From contig NZ_CP070496.1 of NCBI RefSeq assembly GCF_016925535.1, forward strand, positions 3,100,001-3,164,000: DNA of 64,000 bases. Direction: 5' to 3'. How positions within the stretch are numbered: the stretch's first letter is position 1; each line of letters starts with the position of its first letter. Source of the DNA: Natronoglycomyces albus (GTDB lineage Bacteria; Actinomycetota; Actinomycetes; Mycobacteriales; Micromonosporaceae). Position numbers and translations under genes: made by a program. This document shows, one piece after another, positions 16,460 to 24,053 of this stretch. The notes beneath the pieces were generated by a model, which was given only the letters and a program-made list of their open reading frames with translations, made no database searches and was not told the origin of the DNA.

Positions 16460-17638
16460 TTAGGAATTTTGCTCGGTCCTCGCCTCGTCCTCGGTACGCC
16501 GACGCATGACTACCAGCGCCACAATCCCACCGAGCAGCAATAGAGTTCCGGCGGTGAACAGCCACGTCAGGCTGGTACCAGTCACCGGCAGACGCGGGGC
16601 GGGCTCCTCGTCGGGCAGTTCCAACTTGAAGGCCCACTCGGCCGGAAGCTCACCTTCGCGCGGCTGAGCGAGGATGAGTTTCTGCGAAGCATCGCGAGCG
16701 GCGCTGACCTGCGGGTGATTACTGCTGGCCGCTTCCTCCGGCGTGATCGCCATGAAGACCCGACCAATGGGCAAATCAAACGAGGCATGGCCGTGGATGA
16801 CGATCTCGGTCGCACCTTCCTGGAGCGTGATGTAGAAGCGCTCGCCGTCATCGACTGTCACCGCAGAGTCGCCATTCTCGGTCTCTAGCGAACCACCATC
16901 GGCTTCCAAGGTGACCGGCCCGGCCGTGGAGTTGATCCAGTAGGGCCCGAAGCGGCCGTCCTCGTAGACGGCCTCGTCGAAGCCGTCGAGCTCAATGAAG
17001 TAGTCGGACGGGTCCGGCAGTGGAGCGGCATTGTCGAGCAGGTACTCATAGATGCCAACGATCGCTTCGGCCACGTCTTCGGCACCGTCGCGTACCGGGT
17101 CCTCGGTGTTGAGCTCGAAGTCGTCGGTCAGGTTCCACACAGCTGCTTGAGTTCCCGCGTAGGCGACCTTCACAGAGGTTTCGTTGTCCCAGTCGGTGGG
17201 GGCGTCGAAGTCGGCGTGGTCGAACAACGACTCAACGCTCGCATTGGGGTATCCGTTGAAGAGCACCCAGCGCACCAACTCGAGGTTGGGCACCTCAGAC
17301 TCCTCCCAGGTGCCCTCCATGTAGTCGAGGTCTTCATTGAGGAGGGTGTGAATGTCGATGCAGTAGGTCAGGAGCATGTCATTGCCAGAGGAGCCTTCGG
17401 GGAAGAGTCCGATGATCTTGGCTTCGAGGGAGAACGGACCATCGCCGGTGTCGCCGCGCAAGGTATAGCCCGGCTTGGTTTCCACCTCACCGGTGATGGG
17501 CTCCACGTTGTTGGTGCGCACTGCGTCGTCACCGTTCTGGGCAGCGGCGTCTCCCGCTCCCATGAGCACGAGCGCTCCGGCCGCCATCGCGGCCACTGCG
17601 CCTTTGAATCCTGTGCTCGTGAACATTTGTCGTTTCAT
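16460..17638 (-). CDS. LPXTG-anchored thioester-domain surface protein 2
   Basis: A 392-aa paralogue of the neighbouring gene: signal peptide (about 1-33, ending DAAAQ), thioester domain with Cys93 (TYCIDIH) and Gln164 (GTQAAVWNL), a middle acidic region, and LPVTG at 350-354 followed by a membrane segment and RRRTEDE tail. The two proteins share gene order, the RxFM.I/RAFH region before the anchor, the SQKLILA block and the LPVTGTSLT sorting sequence, which indicates tandem duplication with considerable divergence. The likely function is covalent adhesion or surface-layer building. An AGGGGG sequence lies upstream of the ATG. It ends in a strong intrinsic terminator. Confidence 0.92.
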   Translation of the reverse strand: MKRQMFTSTGFKGAVAAMAAGALVLMGAGDAAAQNGDDAVRTNNVEPITGEVETKPGYTLRGDTGDGPFSLEAKIIGLFPEGSSGNDMLLTYCIDIHTLLNEDLDYMEGTWEESEVPNLELVRWVLFNGYPNASVESLFDHADFDAPTDWDNETSVKVAYAGTQAAVWNLTDDFELNTEDPVRDGAEDVAEAIVGIYEYLLDNAAPLPDPSDYFIELDGFDEAVYEDGRFGPYWINSTAGPVTLEADGGSLETENGDSAVTVDDGERFYITLQEGATEIVIHGHASFDLPIGRVFMAITPEEAASSNHPQVSAARDASQKLILAQPREGELPAEWAFKLELPDEEPAPRLPVTGTSLTWLFTAGTLLLLGGIVALVVMRRRTEDEARTEQNS

Positions 17639-18002
17639 TACGTCTGCCCCCTGGCAGGAGTCGGGTCGTCGTTATCTCCTTGCATCGGGGAAAACGAGCC
17701 GCTCCTGGCCCCGGCTCGGCCATTCATCCGAACATTTTTTTGAATCAACCGAAAGTACGATGCCAAAGCACCCCAAAACCGGAAATAACTTTCATGTTTC
17801 TCAACCGTAAACGCCGGGAAGCGCGATAACCGACGTATTCCGCGCTACCGGGCGCTTTCCACTGCGTGGCATATGTTTCCGCAGGTGAAAAAGCAAGCGC
17901 TTGCGCTAGCTGAGTTCGGCTCAGGCTGGGAGGTTGGGAGATTCACAATCCTCGCCGAGCCAGGACACACGCATAGGGCGCAGAGGCCATATAGTCGGTC
18001 GT
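17639..18002. other. Divergent promoter region, thioester gene 2 / psd
   Basis: About 360 bp separate two divergent genes. Visible elements are a CGAGCC/GGCTCG hairpin near 17697-17721, a palindrome AGCGC-TT-GCGCT near 17897-17908, and a -10 hexamer TATAGT ending 7 nt before the psd ATG. No ORF is supported. Confidence 0.5.
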
Positions 18003-19274
18003 ATGTCAATCTCTAACGCCGCCGTTCGCGGCATCGTCGATGAATTCAGCCGCCGCACCGGCCCCAAGACCGGCCTGGTCGTCGGGGCAAGCTGGGGACA
18101 TCCCGTCTTGACTGCGGCGTTGGAAACGCTCATGGGTTCGGACCACCTCACGGTCGTTGTCAACCCCGAAGACGTCAACTCCACCAAGGAAGGCATCGCC
18201 TCAGAGTGGCCGTGGACCTCCACCGGGGAAGAGGACGGCGCTGAGGCGGGCGGAATCCTATCGGGCAACGTGGAGGTGGTCGGTTCCCTAGCCGATGCGA
18301 CCGCCGCCGATTTCGTCATGTTGGCCGCTCCTGTCACCAGCGAGGCCGAGGAATTTCTCAAAGATCTGGAACTGTTGCGGGACAAGGTCGCTCCCGGCGG
18401 CATCATCACCCTCGCCGCCACCCTCACCGCACCGGCTCGCGAAGAGATAGCCGAGCTGGTTTCCGAATACGGGGTCGGCACTGACTTGGTGGTGCGTTCA
18501 TGGCCACCGTTGAAGATTCACCGCTTGCGCATGGGCACGGCCAAACCCGTCACCGCCGAACAGGTGGCACCAGGCTGGCGGCCCTCCTCGGTGCCGCTGA
18601 CGAGCACCATGCACATCGACTCCAACGGAGTCATCGCCGCCGGGCTATGTCTGAGCGCGGCCGCACTGGTCAAGAAGGTCCGTCCACGTTCGAAAGCTTG
18701 GATGCTTCCCGCCGCCGCCGCGCTGCCAGTCGCCGCGTTCTTCCGCGACCCGGTGCGCGACGCCGATTATTGGCCCTGTGATGACGACCCGACCGCGGTG
18801 CTCGCGGCCTCCGATGGCAAGGTTCTGGGTATCGAGCACGTCGTTGACGAACGCTTCGGTGCCGCCACGGGTGCCGCAGGTGAGGAATGGCTGCGTATCT
18901 CGGTGTTCCTATCGGTGCTCGACGTCCACGTCAACCGGTCTCCCGTCGCCGGTCAAGTCGTGGACGTCTTCCGCGAGAAGGGTGGCTACGCCCCCGCGAT
19001 GAAACCAGACGCCGAACACAATGTCGCCTGCTACACAGTCCTAGAGACCGCACGGGGCCGGGTGGCTGTCGCGCAACGCACCGGATTGGTGGCACGCCGC
19101 ATCGTCAACCGGACCAAGGTCGGGGCAACGCTGGCCAAAGGAGAACGCTACGGGCTGATCCGCTTTGGTTCCCGCACCGACATTTACTTGCCGACCGACG
19201 CGGCCGAAGCCCTCGTCGCCCCCGGTGAAATCGTGCGAGGTGGCGAGACAGTCCTCGCCCGCTGGAACAGTTAG
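18003..19274 (+). CDS. psd: Phosphatidylserine decarboxylase with extra N-terminal domain
   Basis: A 423-aa protein that makes phosphatidylethanolamine from phosphatidylserine. The C-terminal half (about 200-423) is a PSD: FFRDPVR, the VHVNRSP region, AEHNVA, and the self-cleavage site FGSRTDIYLP with Ser390, which would give a pyruvoyl alpha chain of 34 residues. The first 185 or so residues are not part of the usual actinobacterial PSD: a Rossmann-like fold is suggested by LVVGASWGHP, a strand LTVVVNPED and a later APGGIITLAAT, reminiscent of class I methyltransferase motifs but without a clear GxGxG. The start (MSISNAAV) follows TATAGT by 7 nt, so it is probably leaderless. It faces pssA, which supplies its substrate. 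Confidence 0.92.
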   Translation: MSISNAAVRGIVDEFSRRTGPKTGLVVGASWGHPVLTAALETLMGSDHLTVVVNPEDVNSTKEGIASEWPWTSTGEEDGAEAGGILSGNVEVVGSLADATAADFVMLAAPVTSEAEEFLKDLELLRDKVAPGGIITLAATLTAPAREEIAELVSEYGVGTDLVVRSWPPLKIHRLRMGTAKPVTAEQVAPGWRPSSVPLTSTMHIDSNGVIAAGLCLSAAALVKKVRPRSKAWMLPAAAALPVAAFFRDPVRDADYWPCDDDPTAVLAASDGKVLGIEHVVDERFGAATGAAGEEWLRISVFLSVLDVHVNRSPVAGQVVDVFREKGGYAPAMKPDAEHNVACYTVLETARGRVAVAQRTGLVARRIVNRTKVGATLAKGERYGLIRFGSRTDIYLPTDAAEALVAPGEIVRGGETVLARWNS

Positions 19275-19280
19275 AGCCCA

Positions 19281-19326
19281 ACGTTGAGGGCCGCGTCTCC
19301 CATCTGGGAGGCGCGGCCCTCAACGT
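19281..19326. terminator. Bidirectional terminator between psd and pssA
   Basis: A 21-bp inverted repeat with one mismatch (19281-19301 and 19306-19326) and a 4-nt loop, starting ACGTTGAGGGCCGCG. It sits exactly between the two convergent stop codons (19274 and 19342). Confidence 0.85.
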
Positions 19327-19341
19327 GCGCTAGGGGACAAT

Positions 19342-20355
19342 TCAGATCGACAGTGGCGACCCTTGGTGACGGCGGTGATGCAGCCACAGCAGGGGGCCGC
19401 TGGCCAGATAGACGCAGATGATCACCGTAAACGTCAGCTCGGCGTCGAGCCAGAAACCAACGATCGGCAAGCTCCACAAATACACTGGCAGCCGTGCCAA
19501 GTGCCCGACCTTCGCGTAAGGAAAGCCCGAGACCATAAACAGCGCGAGTCCGGCAACCATCAAGAACGCGGCAGGCTGCGGATTCGGCGAGATCAAGATC
19601 GCCAACGCCAGCACCATCGCGGCCAAGGTCGTTGGCACTCCTGAGAAGTAGCGCCCGTCCTTGGGAGAGATATTGAACCTGGCCAGGCGAATGGCCGCGC
19701 AGGCGGCGAGCAACGCGCAGGCGGGGGCGGCCACCCACACTGGTGTGTCTCCGTGCAGCCACAGCAAAGCCACCACAGGGGCCGCGACACCAAAGGAACA
19801 CATGTCGGCCAGTGAGTCCATTTGCGCGCCGAAAGGACTGGCGACGCCGAGACGGCGCGCCAGTGGGCCGTCGATGCCGTCCATGATGACGCATCCGAGC
19901 AAAACGGTGGCCGCCCACGTGATGTGACCTTGGGAGGCCAGCAGGATGGCACTGACTCCAAGACCGATGGAAATGACGGTGCACAGGTTGGCCAACGCGA
20001 AGTAGAGGCGGCGGCGCAATGTCTGCCGACCGGGCAGAAGTGGGATGGGGGTGGGCGGGGCTTCGTCATCGGCCAGGGCGAAGTCGATGTCGGCGGCGGC
20101 CGGTGGGGAGGGCTGGGTGGCGATGGGGGCGGGACTGATGGGGGCGGCGGTGGGCGTTGTGGCCCAAGGGGGCCCCTCGTCAGGGTCGTGTCTGCGGCGT
20201 TTGACGCGGATACGGCGGGCGAGGGCGCGCGAACGGTGGCCGCGGGCGAAGCGGCCTTGCGTGCGGGGCCGTTTGGTGGCTCGTTCGTCGGTGCGGTGAC
20301 GTCGCCAAGGGGCTGGACGCACTCTTCCTCCTTCGTGATCCAGCGGGAGGGCCAT
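19342..20355 (-). CDS. pssA: CDP-diacylglycerol--serine O-phosphatidyltransferase
   Basis: A 337-aa frame with the CDP-alcohol phosphatidyltransferase signature DGxDGxxAR...G...D...D (MDGIDGPLARR, then FGAQMDSLAD) near residues 158-184, and about seven membrane helices from residue 115 onward. It makes phosphatidylserine, the substrate of the convergent psd. The first 110 residues are basic and then Pro/Ala-rich and are longer than in most relatives. The start is uncertain because GGGAG is only 1 nt before the first ATG; internal starts would keep the whole enzyme. The pair gives phosphatidylethanolamine synthesis. Confidence 0.88.
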   Translation of the reverse strand: MALPLDHEGGRVRPAPWRRHRTDERATKRPRTQGRFARGHRSRALARRIRVKRRRHDPDEGPPWATTPTAAPISPAPIATQPSPPAAADIDFALADDEAPPTPIPLLPGRQTLRRRLYFALANLCTVISIGLGVSAILLASQGHITWAATVLLGCVIMDGIDGPLARRLGVASPFGAQMDSLADMCSFGVAAPVVALLWLHGDTPVWVAAPACALLAACAAIRLARFNISPKDGRYFSGVPTTLAAMVLALAILISPNPQPAAFLMVAGLALFMVSGFPYAKVGHLARLPVYLWSLPIVGFWLDAELTFTVIICVYLASGPLLWLHHRRHQGSPLSI

Positions 20356-20812
20356 ACTCCCGGCGGGGAGGCTTTGACCGGTCTGGGCACTATCTGCCCG
20401 GCCACTTAGGGTCCTACTGGATCGTCATTGCGCTGCGGGAACGCTTGTCTGCGCCTAATGGCGCCTTGGGCACGGGTTCGTGCGCCAGCGATGTTAGGCA
20501 TGGGCGCGAACGAAAGACTCGCTGGAGATTTTTGGTCTCCTCGCGAAGTCTTCGTCCAGCCATGTGTGCAGGTTGTGGTTTGGATGGGTCGTGTCTTACC
20601 TGTCTATCTCCACAAACTACCCGACAAATCGTATGGGCGATAGCGCTGGAATGTGCGCTGGGTCTAACGGATGTGCCCTACAGCCTGTTGCGCGTGCGGA
20701 TGACCGGTTGTGGCCGCTTGCCGGTTTTGGGCTGGTGATGATTGGCAACGGTGGCGTGGTTCGGGTGCTTGGGCCGATGCCGACTTACAATCGGCGATGC
20801 GGCGCGTTTGTG
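20356..20812. other. Intergenic region between pssA and the Nudix gene
   Basis: About 455 bp upstream of pssA and downstream of the Nudix gene, both minus-strand. It must hold the pssA promoter. I find no strong hairpin and no ORF with a ribosome site or family resemblance; the plus-strand frames are antisense to the Nudix gene. Confidence 0.5.
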
Positions 20813-21808
20813 CTATTGGTCAGATTTCACTTCTTGTTCCTGGCTGGTGTGCGGCGCCGAATCGGCGGCCTTTTTCGCGTCGACTACTTTGAGGGCGTCA
20901 ACGACCGCGGCGGTGAGTTCTTGCCGGTCCAGTTCACCGCGAGTGAACCAACGGGAGTCAGAGGTCGAGCCGCCAGCGGCCTCGACAACCTGAGCCGTCG
21001 ACGGTTCGCTGACCGTGGCCTGATAGATGGCGCGGACACCATGCCAATCGAGAGGGTATCCCTCAGGGCCGATGGCGCGGCGGTGTCGAAACGACGTCAC
21101 GTCGAGCAATTGGCCGATGATGGCGTGCTGACCAGTCTCTTCGAAAATTTCACGGGCAACGGCACGCCGGGGCTGTTCAGAGAAGTCCACGCCACCGCCA
21201 GGCAGGTGCCACCCGCCCGCTCCCGGGTAGCCGGTGGCGATACGGGCCAGGAGAAACATCTCGCCGGTCGGGTCAGTGACCAGTCCGTAGGCACCAAAGC
21301 GTTGGCCGCGTTTGCGGCGGCCTTTGCGCGCTTTGGTGGGTGGGGTGGGGCGTGGTTGTTGTGGCGCTTTGGGCTGGGCGACATCTGCCAGTCGCAGATC
21401 CTTGGTGCCCAATACGGCGGCGACGAAAGGCGAATGATCTTCAGCTGATGCCTGTTCGGGCGTAACCCATTGGCAGTTGCGGCGGGCCCGGCCCCCCTTA
21501 GGGTCGCTCGCGTTGTCGGCATTGGGTTCATCGAGCAGACGGACACGGTAAATGATGGCATTGGTGTGCACGTCGCGGCGCACCGTCGACACCGCCTGCA
21601 GCGGTGTTTCGGCAGCTACGGTGAAGCCAGTGTCGCGATTGAATTGGCGTACGACGGCGTCGAACGGGGCTTCTCCGTGTTCGAGGACCCCGCCCGGCAG
21701 GTGCCAGGGGCCGACCGACCCGTCTTTGCGGGTCGCGCGCGTCAAGAGCAGACGGCCGGCTTCATCTCGCGCTTCCCCGTATGCGGCTATGCGGAAGCTG
21801 GAAAACAT
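20813..21808 (-). CDS. Tandem Nudix hydrolase, first domain degenerate
   Basis: A 331-aa protein with two Nudix domains joined by a Pro/Lys/Arg-rich linker (about 147-170). The second Nudix box is complete (G206 to Q227: GVDFSEQPRRAVAREIFEETG, with the REXXEE catalytic core), so hydrolysis of a nucleoside diphosphate derivative or similar substrate is expected. In the first box (residues 40-62) the core reads RQFNRDTG, with Gln, Arg and Asp at the Glu positions, so this domain is probably catalytically dead and may bind ligand or give dimer contacts. The start ATG follows a TAAGCT hexamer by 6 nt, which predicts a leaderless mRNA. The substrate cannot be told from sequence. Confidence 0.88.
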   Translation of the reverse strand: MFSSFRIAAYGEARDEAGRLLLTRATRKDGSVGPWHLPGGVLEHGEAPFDAVVRQFNRDTGFTVAAETPLQAVSTVRRDVHTNAIIYRVRLLDEPNADNASDPKGGRARRNCQWVTPEQASAEDHSPFVAAVLGTKDLRLADVAQPKAPQQPRPTPPTKARKGRRKRGQRFGAYGLVTDPTGEMFLLARIATGYPGAGGWHLPGGGVDFSEQPRRAVAREIFEETGQHAIIGQLLDVTSFRHRRAIGPEGYPLDWHGVRAIYQATVSEPSTAQVVEAAGGSTSDSRWFTRGELDRQELTAAVVDALKVVDAKKAADSAPHTSQEQEVKSDQ

Positions 21809-22133
21809 TCTTCAAGCTTACGCGGCGCTTCCTAGTGGGGTCGGCAGGAAAAGCCCAGATGTGAACCACGATGGGGGCACTGTTCGCAAAGGGCACGTTG
21901 GGGTTCATATGCGGCAGCCCTGACGGCGTCTCGATCGAGGCACGCCGTCAGGGCTAAGCCACGCAGGCGATATGTCGGGGTCAGCGCGCGCCTGCCCCAG
22001 TTGTCCACATGTGGCCAACGTCGCCCCCTACGACGTTGACGCTGCGCGCGCGAGCTGCGGTGGACACGGCTGCCACCTAAAAACTCATCGCGACCGTGAC
22101 GCCGGTGAGAACTGGTTCACGCGACGAGGCCGA
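21809..22133. other. Intergenic region after guaA
   Basis: About 325 bp. It contains the TAAGCT promoter element of the Nudix gene at its left edge and a 14-bp hairpin at 21916-21955; nothing else is evident. Confidence 0.5.
21916..21955. terminator. Hairpin downstream of guaA
   Basis: AGCCCTGACGGCGT (21916-21929) and ACGCCGTCAGGGCT (21942-21955) are perfect 14-bp arms. The 12-nt loop itself holds the palindrome CTCGATCGAG. It is about 180 nt beyond the guaA stop codon on the minus strand. Confidence 0.65.
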
Positions 22134-23678
22134 CTACTCCCATTCGATGGTTCCCGGGGGCTTGGAGGTGATGTCGAGCGTGACCCGGTTGACCTCGCGG
22201 ACTTCGTTGGTGATCCGGGTGGAGATCCTGCTCAGCAGGTCGTAGGGCAGGCGTGACCAGTCGGCGGTCATCGCGTCTTCGGACGAGACTGGGCGCAGCA
22301 CGATCGGGTGACCATAGGTGCGGCCATCGCCTTGGACTCCCACAGAGCGCACATCGCCCAACAGCACCACGGGGAACTGCCACACGTCCCGCTCCAGACC
22401 GGCCGCGGTCAATTCAGCGCGGGCAATGGCATCGGCGGCTCGTAGAGTCTCCAGCCGCTCCCGGTTGACCTCACCAATGATGCGGATGCCCAGACCCGGA
22501 CCCGGGAAGGGGTGCCGCCACACGAGCGATTCGGGCAGGCCCAATTGCAAGCCAATCGTTCGCACCTCGTCTTTGAACAAGGTGCGTAGCGGCTCGACCA
22601 GGTCGAACTTGAGGTCCTCGGGCAGCCCGCCAACGTTGTGGTGGGATTTGATGTTTGCCGTGCCGGTGCCTCCGCCCGACTCGACGACATCCGGGTACAG
22701 CGTCCCTTGCACGAGGAACTCGATGTCTTTCTCAGCGCTGAGATCACGGGCGGCCTTTTCGAAGGTGCGGATGAACTCGCGACCGATGATCTTACGTTTT
22801 TGTTCGGGGTCGGTGACTCCCGCCAGCGCGCTCAGGAACTGCTCGGAGGCGTCGACGGTGCGCACGTCAATGCCGGTTATGGAGGCGTAGTCTTTTTCGA
22901 CCTGTTCGCGCTCGCCCGCGCGCAGGAGCCCGTGGTCAACGAAGACGCAGGTGAGCTGGTCGCCTACGGCTTTGTGAACGAGAGCGGCGGCGACCGAGGA
23001 GTCCACTCCGCCTGAGAGGGCGCACAGGACCTTCTTGTCTCCCACTTGCTGGCGAATCTTCGCGACCTGCTCGTCAATGATGCTGTCGGCGGTCCAAGAC
23101 GGGGCTAGGCCCGCGATGTCGTACAGGAAGTGACTCAGAATTTCCTGCCCGAAGTCGGTGTGGCCGACCTCGGGGTGGAATTGGACTCCGGCGAGGCGAC
23201 GGGTGGTGTCTTCAAACGCCGCGACGGTGGCGCCGGCGCTGGAGGCGGTGACGGTGAAGCCGTCGGGAGCCACAGTGACGGAGTCGTTGTGACTCATCCA
23301 CACTGACTGGGCCTGTGGGGTCTGGCCGAACAGGACCGATGGGCCACTGCGGTCTAGTTGGGTGCCACCGAACTCCGAGAGTCCGGTTTGTTCGACGGTT
23401 CCGCCGAGGGCTTTGGCCATGGCTTGAAAGCCGTAGCACATGCCGAACACTGGCACGCCCGCCTCGAAGATGGCCTTGTCAACCTGTGGAGCTCCCTGGG
23501 CATAGACCGAGGCGGGTCCGCCGGAGAGGATGATCGCCGCCGGTTCACGCGAGAGCATGTGCGCGGCCGACATGTCACTGGGCACTACTTCGGAATACAC
23601 CTTGGCCTCACGGACCCGGCGGGCAATGAGCTGGGCGTACTGGGCGCCGAAATCAACGACGAGAACCGGATTCTTCAT
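22134..23678 (-). CDS. guaA: GMP synthase (glutamine-hydrolysing)
   Basis: A 514-aa enzyme that aminates XMP to GMP. The class I glutamine amidotransferase domain carries the nucleophile Cys81 in GMCYGFQ and the His-Glu pair in QFHPEVGH; the ATP-pyrophosphatase domain has the P-loop [14 protein letters not shown]; the dimerisation domain ends in the typical [10 protein letters not shown] chose ATG 23678 ([11 protein letters not shown]) because GGGAG stands 2-3 nt before it and family members start here; longer upstream frames are not homologous. It acts downstream of guaB, encoded about 5 kb away. Confidence 0.97.
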   Translation of the reverse strand: MKNPVLVVDFGAQYAQLIARRVREAKVYSEVVPSDMSAAHMLSREPAAIILSGGPASVYAQGAPQVDKAIFEAGVPVFGMCYGFQAMAKALGGTVEQTGLSEFGGTQLDRSGPSVLFGQTPQAQSVWMSHNDSVTVAPDGFTVTASSAGATVAAFEDTTRRLAGVQFHPEVGHTDFGQEILSHFLYDIAGLAPSWTADSIIDEQVAKIRQQVGDKKVLCALSGGVDSSVAAALVHKAVGDQLTCVFVDHGLLRAGEREQVEKDYASITGIDVRTVDASEQFLSALAGVTDPEQKRKIIGREFIRTFEKAARDLSAEKDIEFLVQGTLYPDVVESGGGTGTANIKSHHNVGGLPEDLKFDLVEPLRTLFKDEVRTIGLQLGLPESLVWRHPFPGPGLGIRIIGEVNRERLETLRAADAIARAELTAAGLERDVWQFPVVLLGDVRSVGVQGDGRTYGHPIVLRPVSSEDAMTADWSRLPYDLLSRISTRITNEVREVNRVTLDITSKPPGTIEWE

Positions 23679-23879
23679 AACTCCCAGCTTAACCGCTGCG
23701 TAGTGGTGATTCGCCGTCACAATCCGCGGGGTGTGTCCGACCTTGCTTTCTGAATGGGTCCCCGTCGGGTTCGGCAAACCTCGATGAGCGAATTCCCTGG
23801 TGAAATGGGGTGACGTGAGGCGTGCCAAACCGTCTCATAACGCTGGTTTGGCTTCGCTGGTGGACGTATCATTTCAAGC

Positions 23880-24053
23880 GTGAGAACTACTGGGCTGCCT
23901 ACTACGTACGCGAGTATGGATGTGGCTTGTGCCTTTGGTTCCCACCACATCGCCTCCGGTGCTGCGCGGGCAGACACTACCGATCGCGGCGGATTCGTTC
24001 TCACCTCTCCGTCGCAGGCTCGCCTCCGCGACGAAGGACGAGGCGATGGCTGA
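23880..24053 (+). CDS. Possible leaderless upstream ORF (57 aa)
   Basis: A GTG at 23880 follows a TATCAT hexamer by 7 nt, the leaderless arrangement seen at other genes here. The frame runs 57 codons and its TGA (24051-24053) overlaps the candidate ATG of the FUSC gene (24046) by 8 nt. The product has no recognisable domain. It may serve only to bring ribosomes to the FUSC start. Coding evidence is weak. Confidence 0.35.
   Translation: MRTTGLPTTYASMDVACAFGSHHIASGAARADTTDRGGFVLTSPSQARLRDEGRGDG

Noticed and set aside
20564-21448. 294-codon plus-strand ORF
   Set aside because: It is largely antisense to the tandem Nudix gene, which has clear domain motifs; the rest has no family resemblance.
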